Shown: positions 1-9,793 of the stretch, one piece after another
Numbering within the stretch: position 1 is the first letter of the stretch
Layout of the letters: the number at the start of each line of letters is the position of its first letter
Assembly: GCF_014197615.1 (NCBI RefSeq)
Contig: NZ_JACIFY010000008.1
Location: 1 to 64,000 of the forward strand
Length of the DNA stretch: 64,000 nucleotides
DNA from: Rhizobium esperanzae
GTDB lineage: Bacteria; Pseudomonadota; Alphaproteobacteria; Rhizobiales; Rhizobiaceae
Reading direction: 5' to 3'
Position numbers and translations under genes: made by a program
Notes under the pieces: generated by a model
Told to the model about the DNA's origin: nothing
Seen by the model: the letters and a program-made list of their open reading frames with translations, nothing else
Databases searched by the model: none

Positions 1-156
1 AATCGATCCATCGCAACCTCCAAATCAACGGAGAGTCCTTGAATCTATTTGACGCAATAAAACAACTGCTTACTCGCCATATGCGATTCCCCTGCCCTTG
101 TGGGGAGGGGTTGGGGAGGGGTTTTCGTCCGTCGGAGTGCCGGTAAGACGCGATTC

Positions 157-1380
157 TCAATCCCCGCCCTGCCCGCCTGACAGCACGATATCCTGATCGA
201 TCACCGAGAGCGCCCGGTTGAGGTGGCCCTCGAAGACGAGGATGGGTTCGTCGGGGACGACGCGGATTTCGGGCATGCCTTCCATGCGGACGATATGGGA
301 TTGGCCGAGGCCTTCTTCGATGCCCTGGCGCAGCAGGTCGTAATAGCGGGTGCCGGGGCCGGTGATGGCGATGGGCATGCGTTCGGTGAGGCTGAGCATG
401 CGTGAGAGGCCGTTGCCGAGCGCGAGGCCGGCTTGGCGGAAGGCGAAGGCTGAGGTGCGGTGGCCCTGGCGGGCGCGGACGGCGATTTTATCGAGCTCGG
501 CGACGGGCACGAATTTGGCCGGGATGGTATCGAGCGGCACTTCGAAGGCGCTGCGCAGGATGGCGTAGAAGCCGGCATAGGCCTCGATGCAGCCGCGGGT
601 GCCGCAGCGACAGAGGCCGCCACCCGCCATGTGCAGCATGTGGCCGAAATTGGGGGCCGAGATCTCCTGGCCGGTCTCATTGCCGCGCCGGACGATGCCG
701 AGGCCGATGCTATGGCCAAGCGACAGCGCGGCGAGCGAGCGGAAATCGGCGCCCTTGACGATCTCCTCGCGGGCGCCGAGGGCGGCGGCGACGAGCAGCG
801 TCTCATTGTCGAGGATGACCTTGGCCTGCCATTGCGGCCGCAGCGCCGATTCGAAATCGATCTGGTCGCTGCCGAAGATCGGCGACCAGAGAAGCACCGG
901 CTCGGTGGAATTCACCAGCCCCTTGCTGCTGATCGAAATCAGCAGCACTTTTTCCTGGCTGATTTTCGAACGATCGAGAATACGCGAAAGACCGGCGCGC
1001 ACCCCTTCCACGAATCGGGCCGCACCCGCCGGATCATGCGAGCGCTCCTCGCTGAAGCGGTCGATCAGCTTGCCGGCATAATCCACCAGCGAATATTGCA
1101 CCGCATCCGAAGAGATGATGACGACGATGAGATAGCCGCAATCGCGCCGCTGGCGCAGAAGCACGCGCGGCCGGCCGCGGCCGCTGGCCGCCTGCTGCTC
1201 GGATTTTTCGATGATCTGGGCCTTTTCCAGATCGGCCGTGATCGCCGAAATGGTGGCGGAGGAAAGGCCGGTGAAATCCGATATCTCGGTATGCGCCAGC
1301 TGACCGTGACGACGCAGCACGGACAGCACGAGCACGCTGTTTCTCTGCCGGACCAGCTCCGTGCTCGACTTGGTCAGCAT
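157..1380 (-). CDS. xylR: ROK-family transcriptional repressor, XylR-like
   Basis: A 407-residue ROK protein with an N-terminal winged helix-turn-helix (about residues 10-70, containing the GLSSATIS recognition helix region) followed by a sugar-kinase-like domain. The zinc-binding ROK motif CRCGTRGCIE is present near residue 255-270. It is transcribed divergently from xylF, the usual layout for a sugar-responsive repressor of the neighbouring ABC transporter. The likely role is repression of xylFHG in the absence of xylose. The family is clear; the ligand and target are inferred from the neighbours. The ATG is preceded by a GGAGAGG-like ribosome site (reverse complement of 1387-1396). Confidence 0.88.
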   Translation of the reverse strand: MLTKSSTELVRQRNSVLVLSVLRRHGQLAHTEISDFTGLSSATISAITADLEKAQIIEKSEQQAASGRGRPRVLLRQRRDCGYLIVVIISSDAVQYSLVDYAGKLIDRFSEERSHDPAGAARFVEGVRAGLSRILDRSKISQEKVLLISISSKGLVNSTEPVLLWSPIFGSDQIDFESALRPQWQAKVILDNETLLVAAALGAREEIVKGADFRSLAALSLGHSIGLGIVRRGNETGQEISAPNFGHMLHMAGGGLCRCGTRGCIEAYAGFYAILRSAFEVPLDTIPAKFVPVAELDKIAVRARQGHRTSAFAFRQAGLALGNGLSRMLSLTERMPIAITGPGTRYYDLLRQGIEEGLGQSHIVRMEGMPEIRVVPDEPILVFEGHLNRALSVIDQDIVLSGGQGGD

Positions 1381-1471
1381 GAAGCCGCCCTCTCCTCCCG
1401 CTTATTCGTCCTTGCTTTCCACTGCATCTCCGGCCGCTGCTGTGCAAGAAAATTAAGCCGGCAGTCCAGTG

Positions 1472-1520
1472 TTGACAGCTGAAAAAATCTCTGACATCAA
1501 ATTTCTCGACTGTCGAGAAA
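1472..1520 (+). promoter_or_regulatory. Candidate xylF promoter and ROK operator
   Basis: A TTGACA -35 hexamer lies at 1472-1477, but the matching -10 around 1495-1500 is poor. Immediately downstream is a perfect inverted repeat, TTTCTCGAC-T-GTCGAGAAA (1502-1520), with a further half-site-like TTTCCTCGACAG at 1534-1545. The position between the divergent repressor and xylF fits an operator for the ROK protein. The repeat is seen directly; the function is inferred. Confidence 0.5.
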
Positions 1521-1606
1521 ATAATCCGAACTTTCCTCGACAGCTTTACGCGGTGGCCGGAGGAAGCATGGGCTGGGCCGGTCGCAACTCACTCGGGAGG
1601 ACATTT

Positions 1607-2647
1607 ATGAAGTCTATTTTGAAATTGATGGCGGGTGCAGCCATCCTCGTTTCCGTTCATACCGCTGCCATGGCTAAAGACCTCGTCGTCGGCGTTTCCT
1701 GGTCGAACTTCCAGGAAGAACGCTGGAAGACCGACGAAGCCGCCATCAAGAAGGCTCTGGAAGCCAAGGGCGCCAAGTATATTTCCGCTGACGCGCAGTC
1801 CTCGGCCGCCAAGCAGCTGACCGACGTCGAATCGCTGATCTCGCAGGGCGCCAACGCGCTGATCATTCTCGCCCAGGACTCCGACGCCATCGGCCCGGCG
1901 ATCGAAAAGGCCGCTGCCGAAGGCATCCCGGTCGTCGGCTACGACCGCCTGATCGAAAATCCGGCTGCCTTCTACATCACCTTCGACAACAAGGAAGTCG
2001 GCCGCCTGCAGGCCGAGGGCGTCTTCAAGGCAAAGCCGGAAGGCAATTACGTCTTCATCAAGGGCTCGTCTTCCGACCCGAACGCCGACTTCCTGTTCTC
2101 GGGCCAGCAGGAAGTGCTGAAGGCAGCGATCGACGCCGGCAAGATCAAGAATGTCGGCGAAGCCTATACCGACGGCTGGCTGCCGGAGAACGCTCAGCGC
2201 AACATGGAGCAGTTCCTGACCGCCAACAACAACAAGGTTGACGCCGTCGTCGCCTCCAACGACGGCACGGCCGGCGGCGCAATCGCTGCGCTCGATGCCC
2301 AGGGCCTCGCCGGCTCCGTTCCGGTTTCCGGCCAAGACGGCGACAAGGCGGCTCTGAACCGCATCGCGCTCGGCACGCAGACGGTTTCCGTCTGGAAGGA
2401 CAGCCGCGAACTCGGCAAGCGCGCCGCTGAAATCGCTCTCGACCTCGCCGGCGGCAAGGACATGAGCAAGATCGACGGCGCCCAGGCTTTCAAGGGCGGC
2501 CCGAAGGGCGTGGAAATGCAGTCTGTCTTCCTGAAGCCGCTTGCTATCACCAAGGACAATCTGAACGTCGTCATCGACGCCGGCTGGATTTCCAAGGCTG
2601 AAGCCTGCCAGGGCGTCAAGGCCGGCACCGTCGCCGCCTGCAAGTAA
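1607..2647 (+). CDS. xylF: D-xylose ABC transporter, periplasmic binding protein
   Basis: A 346-residue periplasmic sugar-binding protein of the type 1 fold (LacI/ribose-binding type). It starts with a signal peptide ([17 protein letters not shown], cleavage probably after AMA) and then reads [17 protein letters not shown], typical of XylF. The downstream segments [18 protein letters not shown] and [13 protein letters not shown] match the ligand-cleft regions of the family. Start chosen at 1607 because CGGGAGG lies 7 bases upstream and the signal peptide begins there; the open frame extends further upstream without a good start. It is the first gene of the xylFHG operon and delivers the sugar to XylH. 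Confidence 0.9.
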   Translation: MKSILKLMAGAAILVSVHTAAMAKDLVVGVSWSNFQEERWKTDEAAIKKALEAKGAKYISADAQSSAAKQLTDVESLISQGANALIILAQDSDAIGPAIEKAAAEGIPVVGYDRLIENPAAFYITFDNKEVGRLQAEGVFKAKPEGNYVFIKGSSSDPNADFLFSGQQEVLKAAIDAGKIKNVGEAYTDGWLPENAQRNMEQFLTANNNKVDAVVASNDGTAGGAIAALDAQGLAGSVPVSGQDGDKAALNRIALGTQTVSVWKDSRELGKRAAEIALDLAGGKDMSKIDGAQAFKGGPKGVEMQSVFLKPLAITKDNLNVVIDAGWISKAEACQGVKAGTVAACK

Positions 2648-2667
2648 GCAGCTCCTGCACTGAACGG

Positions 2668-2704
2668 CCGGCGCCGCAGCGGAAAAAGACCGCTGCGGCG
2701 CCGG
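2668..2704 (+). promoter_or_regulatory. Intercistronic hairpin between xylF and xylH
   Basis: A perfect 15-bp GC-rich stem (2668-2682 with 2690-2704) around a 7-base loop AAAAAGA, 20 bases after the xylF stop and with no T tract. Such structures after the binding-protein gene of ABC operons commonly protect the upstream message from 3' exonucleases, raising binding-protein levels above permease levels. That role is inferred here. Confidence 0.6.
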
Positions 2705-2910
2705 ATGCGGACGAGAACTCCAATGATGCAGTTCCTCCGCCTCGCCGCACCAGCGCGGACTTATTCCCTGCCGGAAGGGTGTCGCGACGCCACGCGACCG
2801 GGTTCCGGAAGCATCGCGATGGTCAGTTGAAGAACAGATAGATGACGCCGAAGGCAGCCTTTCGCACGCCCGCGCATCTATCGAACCAAGAATGGGGGAA
2901 CGGCAAACCC

Positions 2911-4224
2911 ATGGCCGAAATGGTAAAATCCACAACATCAAGCGGGCCGCGAACGGCGGAAGCCAATGCGGTGACCCGCTTCTTCCGCGCCACCGAGATC
3001 GACACGCGCCTGCTCGGCATGATCGGCGCGCTCGTCATCATCTGGATCGGTTTCCACATCATCACCGGCGGCCTGTTCCTGACCCCGCGCAATCTCTGGA
3101 ACCTCTCGGTCCAGACGACCGACATCGCGATCATGACGACGGGCATGGTGCTGATCATCGTCACCCGCAACATCGACCTTTCGGTCGGTTCCGTGCTCGG
3201 CCTCTGCGGCATGATCATGGGCGTGACGCAGGCGAAAATCCTGCCTGAATATATCGGCTTCGACAGCCCCTTCACCTGGGTGATCACGCTGCTGATCGGC
3301 ATCATCGCCGGGGGGCTGATCGGCACCTTCCAGGGCATGATCATCGCCTTCCTCAACGTTCCCTCATTCATCGTCACTCTCGGCGGCCTGCTCGTCTGGC
3401 GCGGCGCGACCTGGCTCGTCACCAGCGGCCAGACGGTTGCCCCGATGGACCAGACCTTCCGCATCATGGGCGGCGGCGCCGAAGGCTCGATCGGCGCCAC
3501 CTGGAGCTGGGTCGTCGGCATCGCCGCCTGCCTCTTCGTCATCGCCAGCATCATCGGCTCGCGCCATCAGCGTCGCCGCTTCGGCTTTCCGCGCCGGCCG
3601 ATCTGGGCGGAATATTTCCTCGCGACCTTGAGCTGCGTGCTGATCCTCGGCGCCGTCTCGATTGCCAACAGCTATTACTGGCCGATCAATATCGCCAAGA
3701 AATATGCCGAGACCAACAATATTCCCTGGCCGGAAACCGGCCTGGATATTCCCTACGGCATCGCCGTGCCGGTGCTGATCGCCATCGTCGTCGGCATCAT
3801 CATGACCTTCATCGCCACCCGCCTGCGCTTCGGCCGCTATGTCTTCGCGATCGGCGGCAACCCCGAGGCGGCAGAGCTTGCCGGCATCAAGACCCGCTGG
3901 GTGACGGTGCGCATCTTCGCGCTGATGGGCGTGCTGGCCGCCATTGCGGCGGCGATTTCCACCGCCCGCCTCAACGCCGCGACGAACTCGCAGGGCACGC
4001 TCGACGAGCTCTACACCATCGCCGCCGCCGTTATCGGCGGGACGTCGCTGGCAGGCGGCACCGGCACCATCGCCGGCGCCATGCTCGGCGCGCTCGTCAT
4101 GCAGTCTCTGCAATCGGGCATGGTGCTGGCGCATGTCGACACGCCGCTGCAGAGCGTCGTCGTCGGCACCGTCCTTGTCGTGGCGGTCTGGCTCGACACC
4201 GTCTACCGCGCCCGTGCCAAGTGA
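2911..4224 (+). CDS. xylH: D-xylose ABC transporter, permease
   Basis: A 437-residue polytopic membrane protein of the BPD_transp_2 family. The segment [16 protein letters not shown] is the typical first conserved motif, and the [24 protein letters not shown] segments form the cytoplasmic coupling region near the C terminus. The length exceeds that of ribose-type permeases (about 330), as is usual for XylH. Start taken at 2911, with GGGGGAA upstream; the open frame extends to 2842. It forms the inner-membrane channel with XylG. The gap to xylF (263 bases) holds only the hairpin and about 200 bases in which nothing else was recognised. Confidence 0.9.
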   Translation: MAEMVKSTTSSGPRTAEANAVTRFFRATEIDTRLLGMIGALVIIWIGFHIITGGLFLTPRNLWNLSVQTTDIAIMTTGMVLIIVTRNIDLSVGSVLGLCGMIMGVTQAKILPEYIGFDSPFTWVITLLIGIIAGGLIGTFQGMIIAFLNVPSFIVTLGGLLVWRGATWLVTSGQTVAPMDQTFRIMGGGAEGSIGATWSWVVGIAACLFVIASIIGSRHQRRRFGFPRRPIWAEYFLATLSCVLILGAVSIANSYYWPINIAKKYAETNNIPWPETGLDIPYGIAVPVLIAIVVGIIMTFIATRLRFGRYVFAIGGNPEAAELAGIKTRWVTVRIFALMGVLAAIAAAISTARLNAATNSQGTLDELYTIAAAVIGGTSLAGGTGTIAGAMLGALVMQSLQSGMVLAHVDTPLQSVVVGTVLVVAVWLDTVYRARAK

Positions 4225-4238
4225 GAGGAGCTCCAGAT

Positions 4239-5021
<783 letters not shown>

Positions 5022-5052
5022 CGCCACCGGCGCCCTGCCCCGGACAACCAAG

Positions 5053-5083
5053 CTCCGCCGCCCGCAAGGCCGGCGGAGTTTTT
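5053..5083 (+). terminator. Intrinsic terminator of the xyl operon
   Basis: Stem CTCCGCCG (5053-5060) pairs with CGGCGGAG (5071-5078) and is followed by TTTTT (5079-5083). It lies 31 bases after the xylG stop in the same orientation. Confidence 0.8.
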
Positions 5084-5225
5084 ATGTGGCATTTCCCAGG
5101 CTGACGGATAAAAACGCCCGCCAAATCGCAAGCATCGGTATTTCCGAGAATTTCGCGATTGAAGCCGGCCGCAAGCTAGGCTAAGAACCACCCATCGGAC
5201 AGGCGATTCAAACCGCCTCAGGCAT

Positions 5226-5302
5226 GCACCCGTAGCTCAGCTGGATAGAGTGTTGGATTCCGATTCCAAAGGTCACAGGTTCGAATCCTGTCGGGTGCGC
5301 CA
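5226..5302 (+). tRNA. tRNA-Arg (anticodon CCG)
   Basis: A 77-base cloverleaf. The acceptor arm GCACCCG pairs with CGGGTGC, the D-arm contains GCTCAGCTGGATAGAGT, the anticodon stem TTGGA/TCCAA closes the loop TTCCGAT (anticodon CCG, reading CGG), and the T-arm has GGTTCGAATCC. The CCA end is encoded. tRNA-Arg genes are frequent island integration sites, and the genes that follow look accessory; no second copy of the tRNA 3' end was noticed in the window. Confidence 0.95.
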
Positions 5303-5468
5303 TTTCCCCTCACTCTGCATCGCTACATAAGCGTGGTTTCGCAAATTCGCGATATGATCGCTGTAGCTTCGACGCGCGCTGGACTCCGCGTGGATCTGGA
5401 GAGCTGGAACAAGTTTGACGACCGACGCCCGATGGCTTACTCTCGTATTACAAAAGGAGTGAAAAGAC

Positions 5469-5729
5469 GTGGCAAATCGAGAGCTTTCGGATCCGATCAC
5501 CATGCGCCTTCCAACCGATGTCCTTGCGGAGATGGAAGAAATTGCGAAAATCTGCGGCCGCACCCGAAGCTGGGTGTTCGTCCGGGCGCTGAAATCGTAT
5601 CTCGCCGCCGAAGGAAGGGAGATCATCGAAATCGACCGCGCCCGGCGAGACGTCAAAGCTGGCAACGGACATGATCTCGACGACGTCATCGACGAGCTTG
5701 AAGGTATCGTCAAAGGCGCGGCGGCGTGA
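5469..5729 (+). CDS. Ribbon-helix-helix antitoxin, ParD/CopG-like
   Basis: An 86-residue protein. The N-terminal half reads as a ribbon-helix-helix DNA-binding domain (strand SDPITMRLP, helix TDVLAEMEEIAKICGRTRSWVFVRALKSYL). The acidic, charged C-terminal half would wrap the toxin. It starts at GTG with AAAGGAGTG 8 bases upstream. Its stop overlaps the toxin start by four bases (GTGA), so the two are translationally coupled. It is expected to repress its own promoter together with the toxin. The family is clear; the exact ParD subgroup is not. Confidence 0.82.
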   Translation: MANRELSDPITMRLPTDVLAEMEEIAKICGRTRSWVFVRALKSYLAAEGREIIEIDRARRDVKAGNGHDLDDVIDELEGIVKGAAA

Positions 5730-6067
5730 AGGTTACGGTCTCTCCCGACGCACGAGAATATATCACGACAGAAGGCAGATATCTCAGGGCGCAGCATCCG
5801 GGAGCGGCGCGGCAGTTCTTGGACGACGTGAAAAGGCTCCGTCAGGCACTGTCTCGTTTCCCGGAAATGGGCAGGCAGACCGACGAGATGCCCATTCCGG
5901 GCATGCTGCGTTTCGTCATGGGTTCTTACCTTGTCGACTATGAGGTCGGCGAAGAGGAGGTCGTCATCCTCAAGATGAGGCACGGGCGGCAACGCCCGCC
6001 AGGCGTCGAGATCGAAGACGACTTCGACTACGAGGACGATGCCTCCCACGATCGTGACGGCCCCTGA
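5726..6067 (+). CDS. RelE/ParE-superfamily toxin
   Basis: A 113-residue protein with the ParE-type fold pattern: N-terminal KVTVSPDAREYI, the helix DDVKRLRQALSRFPEMGR, and the C-terminal strand pair FVMGSYLVDYEVGEEEVVILKMRHGRQRP that contains the conserved Y and the RHGRQ motif. The last 20 residues are a strongly acidic extension (IEDDFDYEDDASHD) not usual for ParE. ParE toxins poison gyrase and RelE toxins cut ribosomal mRNA; which applies here is not visible from sequence. It starts at GTG inside the antitoxin stop. Confidence 0.82.
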   Translation: MKVTVSPDAREYITTEGRYLRAQHPGAARQFLDDVKRLRQALSRFPEMGRQTDEMPIPGMLRFVMGSYLVDYEVGEEEVVILKMRHGRQRPPGVEIEDDFDYEDDASHDRDGP

Positions 6068-6148
6068 AAAGGCGTTCAGAGGCGTCCTCGCCCGGCATCG
6101 TGCCTTCATGGCGAAAGAAGTCGTGAGGAACCCGCTCGACGTAATCCA

Positions 6149-6163
6149 TTGACATATTGTCAA
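6149..6163. promoter_or_regulatory. Palindrome TTGACATATTGTCAA upstream of the leuS leader
   Basis: A perfect 15-base palindrome whose left half is also a consensus -35 hexamer (TTGACA, 6149-6154). It is 58 bases upstream of the leader peptide start. No good -10 is seen 16-18 bases downstream. It could be a regulator site or part of the leuS promoter; only the symmetry is certain. Confidence 0.4.
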
Positions 6164-6220
6164 ACTGACCGCGCCGCCAGCGTCTGGACATCAAAGCGGT
6201 TCCGTGGCATCAAAAAAGAC

Positions 6221-6280
6221 ATGAACACCGCGCGCACCAACTCACATCTCCTACTCGCCATCATTCCGATGGTGGGTTAG
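6221..6280 (+). CDS. Leucine attenuator leader peptide of leuS
   Basis: A 19-residue reading frame, MNTARTNSHLLLAIIPMVG, with three consecutive leucine codons CTC-CTA-CTC at 6248-6256. It ends at TAG 6278-6280, just upstream of a terminator hairpin that precedes leuS. The run of Leu codons, including the rare CTA, is the hallmark of ribosome-mediated attenuation sensing charged tRNA-Leu. The ribosome site is weak (AAAAAAGAC). The frame is too short to show by codon statistics, but its placement relative to the RNA structures supports it. Confidence 0.78.
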   Translation: MNTARTNSHLLLAIIPMVG

Positions 6281-6332
6281 CACGCGCTTGCGTTTCTAAG
6301 ATGCAGCAACCCGCCGAAGAGGCGGGTTTTTT
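6271..6332 (+). promoter_or_regulatory. Ribosome-dependent transcription attenuator before leuS
   Basis: The terminator stem AACCCGCC (6308-6315) pairs with GGCGGGTT (6321-6328) around loop GAAGA, followed by TTTT (6329-6332). The competing element is GGTGGGTT at 6271-6278, overlapping the end of the leader frame, which can pair with the same AACCCGCC through one G-U pair. A ribosome that finishes the leader covers 6271-6280, so the terminator forms. A ribosome stalled on the Leu codons (6248-6256) leaves 6271-6278 free to form the antiterminator. The pairing is read directly; the mechanism follows the classic trp/leu leader model. Confidence 0.8.
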
Positions 6333-6408
6333 GTTGCCATTCCTCTTCGGTCAGAAATTCAGCTTCCGGCCGCCCGGACCCGTTCGAATAGACAGAAGGG
6401 AATTCGCA

Positions 6409-8934
6409 ATGCCCTATGACCCCAAGACAATCGAGCCGCGATGGCAACGATACTGGGAGGAAAACCAAACGTTCCGGACCGAGGACGGCCAAAGCCGGCC
6501 GAAGTATTATGTCCTGGACATGTTTCCCTATCCGTCAGGCGACGGCCTGCATGTAGGGCATCCCGAAGGCTATACCGCGACCGACGTGGTGGCTCGCTAC
6601 AAGCGCATGATGGGCTTTAATGTCCTGCATCCCATGGGGTGGGATGCCTACGGGCTGCCCGCCGAGCGATACGCCGTGCGGACGGGCGTTCACCCCGCGA
6701 TCACCACGCGGAGCAACATCTCGAATTTCAGGCAGCAGGTCCGCCGTCTGGGCTTTTCCTACGATTGGAGTCGGGAGATTTCGACCACCGATCCCGAGTT
6801 CGTACGGTGGACGCAATGGATCTTCCTGCAAATGTACAAGGCCGGCTTGGCCTATCAGGCAGACGTTGCCGTCAACTGGTGCCCAGCACAAGGCACGGTG
6901 CTGGCCAATGAGGAAGTGAAGGACGGCCGCTACGTGGAAACCGGAGACCCGGTGGAACGTCGCACGATGCGCCAGTGGATGCTGAAAATCACTGCCTATG
7001 CCGACCGCCTGCTCGCGGATCTGGATGAACTGGACTGGCCGGAAGGCATCAAGGCGATGCAGCGCAACTGGATTGGCAGATCGGAAGGCGCTGAAGTGAC
7101 TTTTACCGTCGAGGACAGAGAGAGTTCCCTGACAGTTTACACCACGCGTCCGGAAACGATCTTCGGCGCGACGTTCGTCGTGCTCGCCCCTGAGCATCCG
7201 GCTATCGATGCCATCGCTTCCGTCGGCCAACGCGAAGAGGTCGACGCCTACCGCACCCGCGCGGCGGCAATGAGTGCGATAGAGAAGTCGCAAGCCCAGT
7301 CCAAAAGCGGCGTCTTCACCGGAGCGTATGCGATCAACCCGGCAAATGGTTCGCGGATTCCGGTATGGGTCGCTGACTACGTACTGATGAGCTACGGCAC
7401 CGGAACAATCATGGCCGTTCCCGCCCATGACGACCGCGACCGTGATTTCGCTGAGGAGTTCGGGCTGCCGATCGTCGAAGTCGTGTCGGCATCTGGCTTT
7501 CCCTCGGGCGAGGTGCCGCCCGCTGCGTGGACTGGCGAAGGCTCGATGATCAACTCCGGGTTCCTGGATGGAATGGAGACGAAGACCGCGAGAACGGAAG
7601 CGATCTCATGGATGACCGAGCAAGGCGTTGGGGTGGAGCGCATCGAGTACAAGCTGCGCGACTGGCTGTTCTCGCGGCAGAGATACTGGGGAGAACCCTT
7701 TCCTATCCTGCATGCCGCCGACGGCAGCATCGTGCCATTGCCGGAAGACGCCCTGCCGCTGCTGCCTCCCGAACTGGACGAATATAGGCCAACGCCAGAC
7801 GGAGAGCCGCCGCTGGCACGGGCGGGCGATTGGGTTCGGACGGTCGATCCGAAGTCCGGCATGGAAGCTCTGCGGGAAACCAACACGATGCCGCAATGGG
7901 CGGGATCGTGCTGGTATTACCTGCGTTTTGCTGATCCTCGGAACGTGACCGCCCCGATCGATCCCGAAAAGGAGAAGTACTGGCTGCCCGTCGATCTCTA
8001 CGTGGGAGGAGCCGAGCATGCGGTGCTGCATCTGCTGTACGCGCGCTTCTGGCACAAAGTCCTGTTCGACATCGGCGTGGTGACATCCAAAGAGCCGTTC
8101 CGCAAGCTGTTTAACCAGGGAATGATCCTGGCCTACAGCTACAAGGATGCGGCTGGGAGGTACTATCGCCCGGAGGACGCGGCCGAACGCGACGGTCGCT
8201 GGCATGTCGGGGAAATCGAGGTCGAACGTCAGGTCGAAAAGATGTCGAAGTCGAAGTTCAACGTCGTCAATCCTGATGAGGTGGTCGAGCAATACGGCGC
8301 CGACGCCATGCGTCTGTACGAACTCTTCATGGGACCGCTTGATGTTGCCAAGCCGTGGCAAATGTCCGGTGTGGCCGGGGTCAGCCGCTTCCTGCATCGC
8401 GTATGGCGCATCGCAGTTGGAGAGGATGGCATGTTGTCGAGCAAAATTACGGATGCGGAGCCGTCCCCGGAGATCGCGCGAATTCTGCACAAGACGATCA
8501 AGTCTGTCGGCGATGACATCGAGGCCCTGCGCTTCAACACAGCGATCTCCAAACTGATGGAGTTGTCGAACGCATTGACGGGGCTGGACACCAGGCCACG
8601 GTCAACAGTCGAGTCCTTCGTTCTGCTGCTGGCACCGTTCGCGCCGCACATTGCCGAGGAACTCTGGAAATTGCTGGGTCATCCGAAAAGTCTGTCGCAT
8701 GACCCCTGGCCGACATACGACCCCGCTCTTGCCGACGATGATATCCGCGAAATTATCGTACAGGTGAACGGTAAGCTCCGGGGAAGGGTTCACGCGGCTT
8801 CGATGATCAGCGATGTCGAACTTGTAGCACTGGCTGCGAGGGACGCTGAAGTTGAGGCGAAGCTGGTGGGGAAGACGGTGCTGAAGGAAATTGTCGTCCC
8901 CGGGCGACTCGTGAACTTCGTGGTTGCCGACTAG
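6409..8934 (+). CDS. leuS: Leucyl-tRNA synthetase, second (non-alphaproteobacterial-type) copy
   Basis: An 841-residue class I synthetase that charges tRNA-Leu. The HIGH signature is HVGH (residues 48-51) within [17 protein letters not shown]. The CP1 editing domain has the threonine-rich TTRPETIFG (from 245) and the conserved aspartates of AVPAHDDRD (about 341-345), so editing looks intact. KMSKS is at 611-615, and the C terminus carries the VNGKLRGR segment. The [13 protein letters not shown] form differs from the GRIHxGHVRNY form I expect in alphaproteobacterial housekeeping LeuRS, pointing to transfer. Start at 6409 (GAAGGGAA upstream); the upstream frame to 6301 runs through the attenuator terminator. 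Resistance or bypass function is inference. Confidence 0.9.
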   Translation: MPYDPKTIEPRWQRYWEENQTFRTEDGQSRPKYYVLDMFPYPSGDGLHVGHPEGYTATDVVARYKRMMGFNVLHPMGWDAYGLPAERYAVRTGVHPAITTRSNISNFRQQVRRLGFSYDWSREISTTDPEFVRWTQWIFLQMYKAGLAYQADVAVNWCPAQGTVLANEEVKDGRYVETGDPVERRTMRQWMLKITAYADRLLADLDELDWPEGIKAMQRNWIGRSEGAEVTFTVEDRESSLTVYTTRPETIFGATFVVLAPEHPAIDAIASVGQREEVDAYRTRAAAMSAIEKSQAQSKSGVFTGAYAINPANGSRIPVWVADYVLMSYGTGTIMAVPAHDDRDRDFAEEFGLPIVEVVSASGFPSGEVPPAAWTGEGSMINSGFLDGMETKTARTEAISWMTEQGVGVERIEYKLRDWLFSRQRYWGEPFPILHAADGSIVPLPEDALPLLPPELDEYRPTPDGEPPLARAGDWVRTVDPKSGMEALRETNTMPQWAGSCWYYLRFADPRNVTAPIDPEKEKYWLPVDLYVGGAEHAVLHLLYARFWHKVLFDIGVVTSKEPFRKLFNQGMILAYSYKDAAGRYYRPEDAAERDGRWHVGEIEVERQVEKMSKSKFNVVNPDEVVEQYGADAMRLYELFMGPLDVAKPWQMSGVAGVSRFLHRVWRIAVGEDGMLSSKITDAEPSPEIARILHKTIKSVGDDIEALRFNTAISKLMELSNALTGLDTRPRSTVESFVLLLAPFAPHIAEELWKLLGHPKSLSHDPWPTYDPALADDDIREIIVQVNGKLRGRVHAASMISDVELVALAARDAEVEAKLVGKTVLKEIVVPGRLVNFVVAD

Positions 8935-9076
8935 CAAATAAATTATCAGGAGCCGCTGCCATTGGTGTCGGCAGCGGCACGTTCCAGCAACGAAAGTCGC
9001 GGCAACGATGAAACGCAACCCATACAACCAAATTAAACGACATCGTCTCTGAAGGCGTTGACAGGGAATCAACTGA

Positions 9077-9793
9077 ATGGACTATAGCGCCATGGAAACA
9101 GAGAACTTGATCGGTGTCGGCCTCTACCCCCCTGCGGAAGCAGGCAGGCTGCTGCGCATATCACCCGGCAAGCTCTCACGGTGGCTGCGCGGCCACCGCA
9201 TTGGAAACAAGTTCTATCCGCCTTTATGGACACCGGAAATCTCGCTCGGAGACGAGCGCATTTTCCTTGGTTTTCGTGATCTTATAGAGGCCCGCGTTGC
9301 CGACGCTTTCATCGCAGCCGGCGTATCGGCAATCAAGGTGCGGGCGGCGATCGACACAGCCAAGGACGTGATTGGCGAGGCTCGGCCGCTATCGACAAAC
9401 CGTTTTCGCACGGATGGCCGTGAAATCTTCCTTCAGATCGTCGAGAAAGATGAGGACGGCCAAGAGCGCGAGCATCTGCTGAACCTCTTTCGGCGCCAGT
9501 TCGTATTCAACGGCATTCTTGATCCTGTTCTGAAAACTGTCGATTTCGGCTCCGATGGCAACCCGCTTACCTGGTGGCCGGGCGGACGGCGGCTCAACGT
9601 CATCGTAGATCCGGCGCGCTCGTTCGGGCAGCCGATCGATGCTGCATCGAGTGTGCCAACCGCTGTGCTCGCAGCGGCTGCGGAACAAGAGGGTGGTATC
9701 CGTGGTGCGGCGAAGGCATACGACGTCAGCGAGGCTTCCGTTCGGCATGCGGTGGAATTCGAAGCCATGATGGAGCAGCGGCTAGCGGCGTGA
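9077..9793 (+). CDS. VapB45-like antitoxin (DUF433-type)
   Basis: A 238-residue protein. The N-terminal part (YPPAEAGRLLRISPGKLSRWLRG) is a MerR/HTH-like domain. The middle reads as the DUF433-associated region with the FRRQFVFN and TWWPGGR segments. The C-terminal AAKAYDVSEASVRHAVEFEA is a second helix-turn-helix. Length and layout resemble Mycobacterium tuberculosis VapB45 (about 239 residues). Its stop overlaps a GTG start of the PIN-like gene, as expected for an antitoxin-toxin operon. A second possible start is ATG 9092. The 142-base gap after leuS has no terminator that I can see, so cotranscription with leuS is possible. Confidence 0.72.
   Translation: MDYSAMETENLIGVGLYPPAEAGRLLRISPGKLSRWLRGHRIGNKFYPPLWTPEISLGDERIFLGFRDLIEARVADAFIAAGVSAIKVRAAIDTAKDVIGEARPLSTNRFRTDGREIFLQIVEKDEDGQEREHLLNLFRRQFVFNGILDPVLKTVDFGSDGNPLTWWPGGRRLNVIVDPARSFGQPIDAASSVPTAVLAAAAEQEGGIRGAAKAYDVSEASVRHAVEFEAMMEQRLAA

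Noticed and set aside
460-1482. 340-codon open frame on the plus strand opposite the ROK gene
   Set aside because: It is antisense to a clear ROK protein with recognisable motifs; the translation is a low-complexity shadow of GC-rich codons.
5226-5302. attL-like integration site at the tRNA 3' end
   Set aside because: No second copy of the tRNA 3' segment and no integrase were seen in the window, so an attachment site cannot be supported, only suspected.
6301-6408. Extended N terminus of LeuRS starting at ATG 6301
   Set aside because: It would translate through the terminator hairpin (6308-6332); ATG 6409 has a better ribosome site and is where LeuRS homology begins.
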